Source: QVMG01 sp032073245
Lineage (GTDB): Bacteria > Bacteroidota > Bacteroidia > Bacteroidales > Tannerellaceae
DNA length: 64,000 bases
Direction: 5' to 3'
Assembly (NCBI GenBank): GCA_032073245.1
Contig: DAMANX010000005.1
Coordinates: 129,883 to 193,882 of the forward strand
Part shown: positions 63,849-64,000 of the stretch, one piece after another
Layout of the letters: the number at the start of each line of letters is the position of its first letter
Position numbering within the stretch: position 1 is the stretch's first letter
Position numbers and translations under genes: made by a program
Notes under the pieces: model-generated
Database searches by the model: none
What the model was told of the DNA's origin: nothing
The model's input: the letters and a program-made list of their open reading frames with translations, nothing else

Positions 63849-64000
63849 AGAAAGCCTGGGGAGGTCATTTTAAGAAATTCTAAGCCTCCGACCTTCTTAA
63901 TTCTATTAGATGTTTAAAAGATTAAACTAATCCTCGATATAAAGACACTACTGTCCCATTAAAATCTAAAATCGTTCTTTGAAATATTTGATATTTAGTT
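63849..64000. other. Non-coding end of window
   Basis: About 150 bp after speA. GGGGAGGTC and CCTCCGACC segments could pair loosely, but there is no clean hairpin with a T-run; nothing else recognised. Confidence 0.4.

Noticed and set aside
63849..64000. Intrinsic terminator after speA
   Set aside because: GGAGGTC and CCTCCGACC can pair only loosely with a large loop and no T-run follows.
1..64000. tRNA, rRNA, insertion sequences or integration sites
   Set aside because: No tRNA cloverleaf, rRNA segment, transposase or integrase was recognised on either strand.

Overview
The window looks like a Bacteroidales chromosome, most probably Parabacteroides or a close relative. Pointers are SusC/SusD-type glycan uptake, a type III glutamine synthetase, lipoprotein signals of the Cys-Ser-Asp/Glu type, TAnnTTTG-type promoter boxes, a HU-related histone-like protein and an anaerobic C4-dicarboxylate transporter. 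The genus is inferred from gene content, not from a database match.

Layout. (1) 1-9799: nitrogen assimilation (gltB cut by the window edge, gltD, asnB, glnN), closed by a strong terminator. (2) 9857-12352: an FtsX-type ABC permease with a sigma-54 promoter and a tandem upstream activator site. (3) 12389-17374: a truncated small gene, an exported ferredoxin-containing aldo/keto reductase, a DUF5009 membrane acyltransferase and a GH20 beta-hexosaminidase. (4) 17405-18759: nested palindromic elements around a HU-related gene that has an 11-bp tandem repeat upstream. (5) 18818-28064: a polysaccharide-utilisation-like locus with SusC, SusD, three exported ThuA-like proteins and an exported sugar-isomerase-like protein. 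(6) 28503-47892: a complete extracellular contractile injection system (eCIS) of the PVC/Afp kind: regulator, Pvc16-like terminator, unknown protein, sheath, two tubes, DUF5908, LysM hub, spike, PAAR tip, gp25, baseplate J, putative fibre, second baseplate protein, tape measure, DUF4157 cargo with an unrecognised C-terminal domain, and AAA+ ATPase. (7) 47967-52924: four collinear envelope genes, namely an inner-membrane protein, a small lipoprotein, a BMP/PnrA-like lipoprotein, and a lipoprotein that fuses a periplasmic ligand-binding domain to a legumain-type (C13) cysteine peptidase. (8) 52925-63848: housekeeping and envelope genes (membrane protein, Dcu transporter, MliC-like lipoprotein, a protease/propeller/barrel protein, CDF exporter, MscS channel, speA).

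How the parts may work together. The eCIS gene set has what is needed for a contractile particle, and the DUF4157 protein is its likely payload. The composition drops to strongly AT-rich exactly over the payload C-terminus and the first ~48 codons of the ATPase, which suggests a swapped toxin cassette. The envelope module begins 75 bp after the ATPase on the same strand. It pairs two different ligand-binding lipoproteins with a protease, so it could be a surface or periplasmic sensing/protection module tied to the injection system; that link is inferred from position only.

The most unusual non-coding signals are degenerate tandem arrays with 11, 21 or 22 bp periods: three consecutive, unrelated arrays in the 618-bp gap before the payload gene, one before the HU gene, and shorter ones before the permease and in the 26.7-26.9 kb gap. 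Their phasing to one or two DNA turns suggests protein-binding arrays, but nothing in the sequence proves it.
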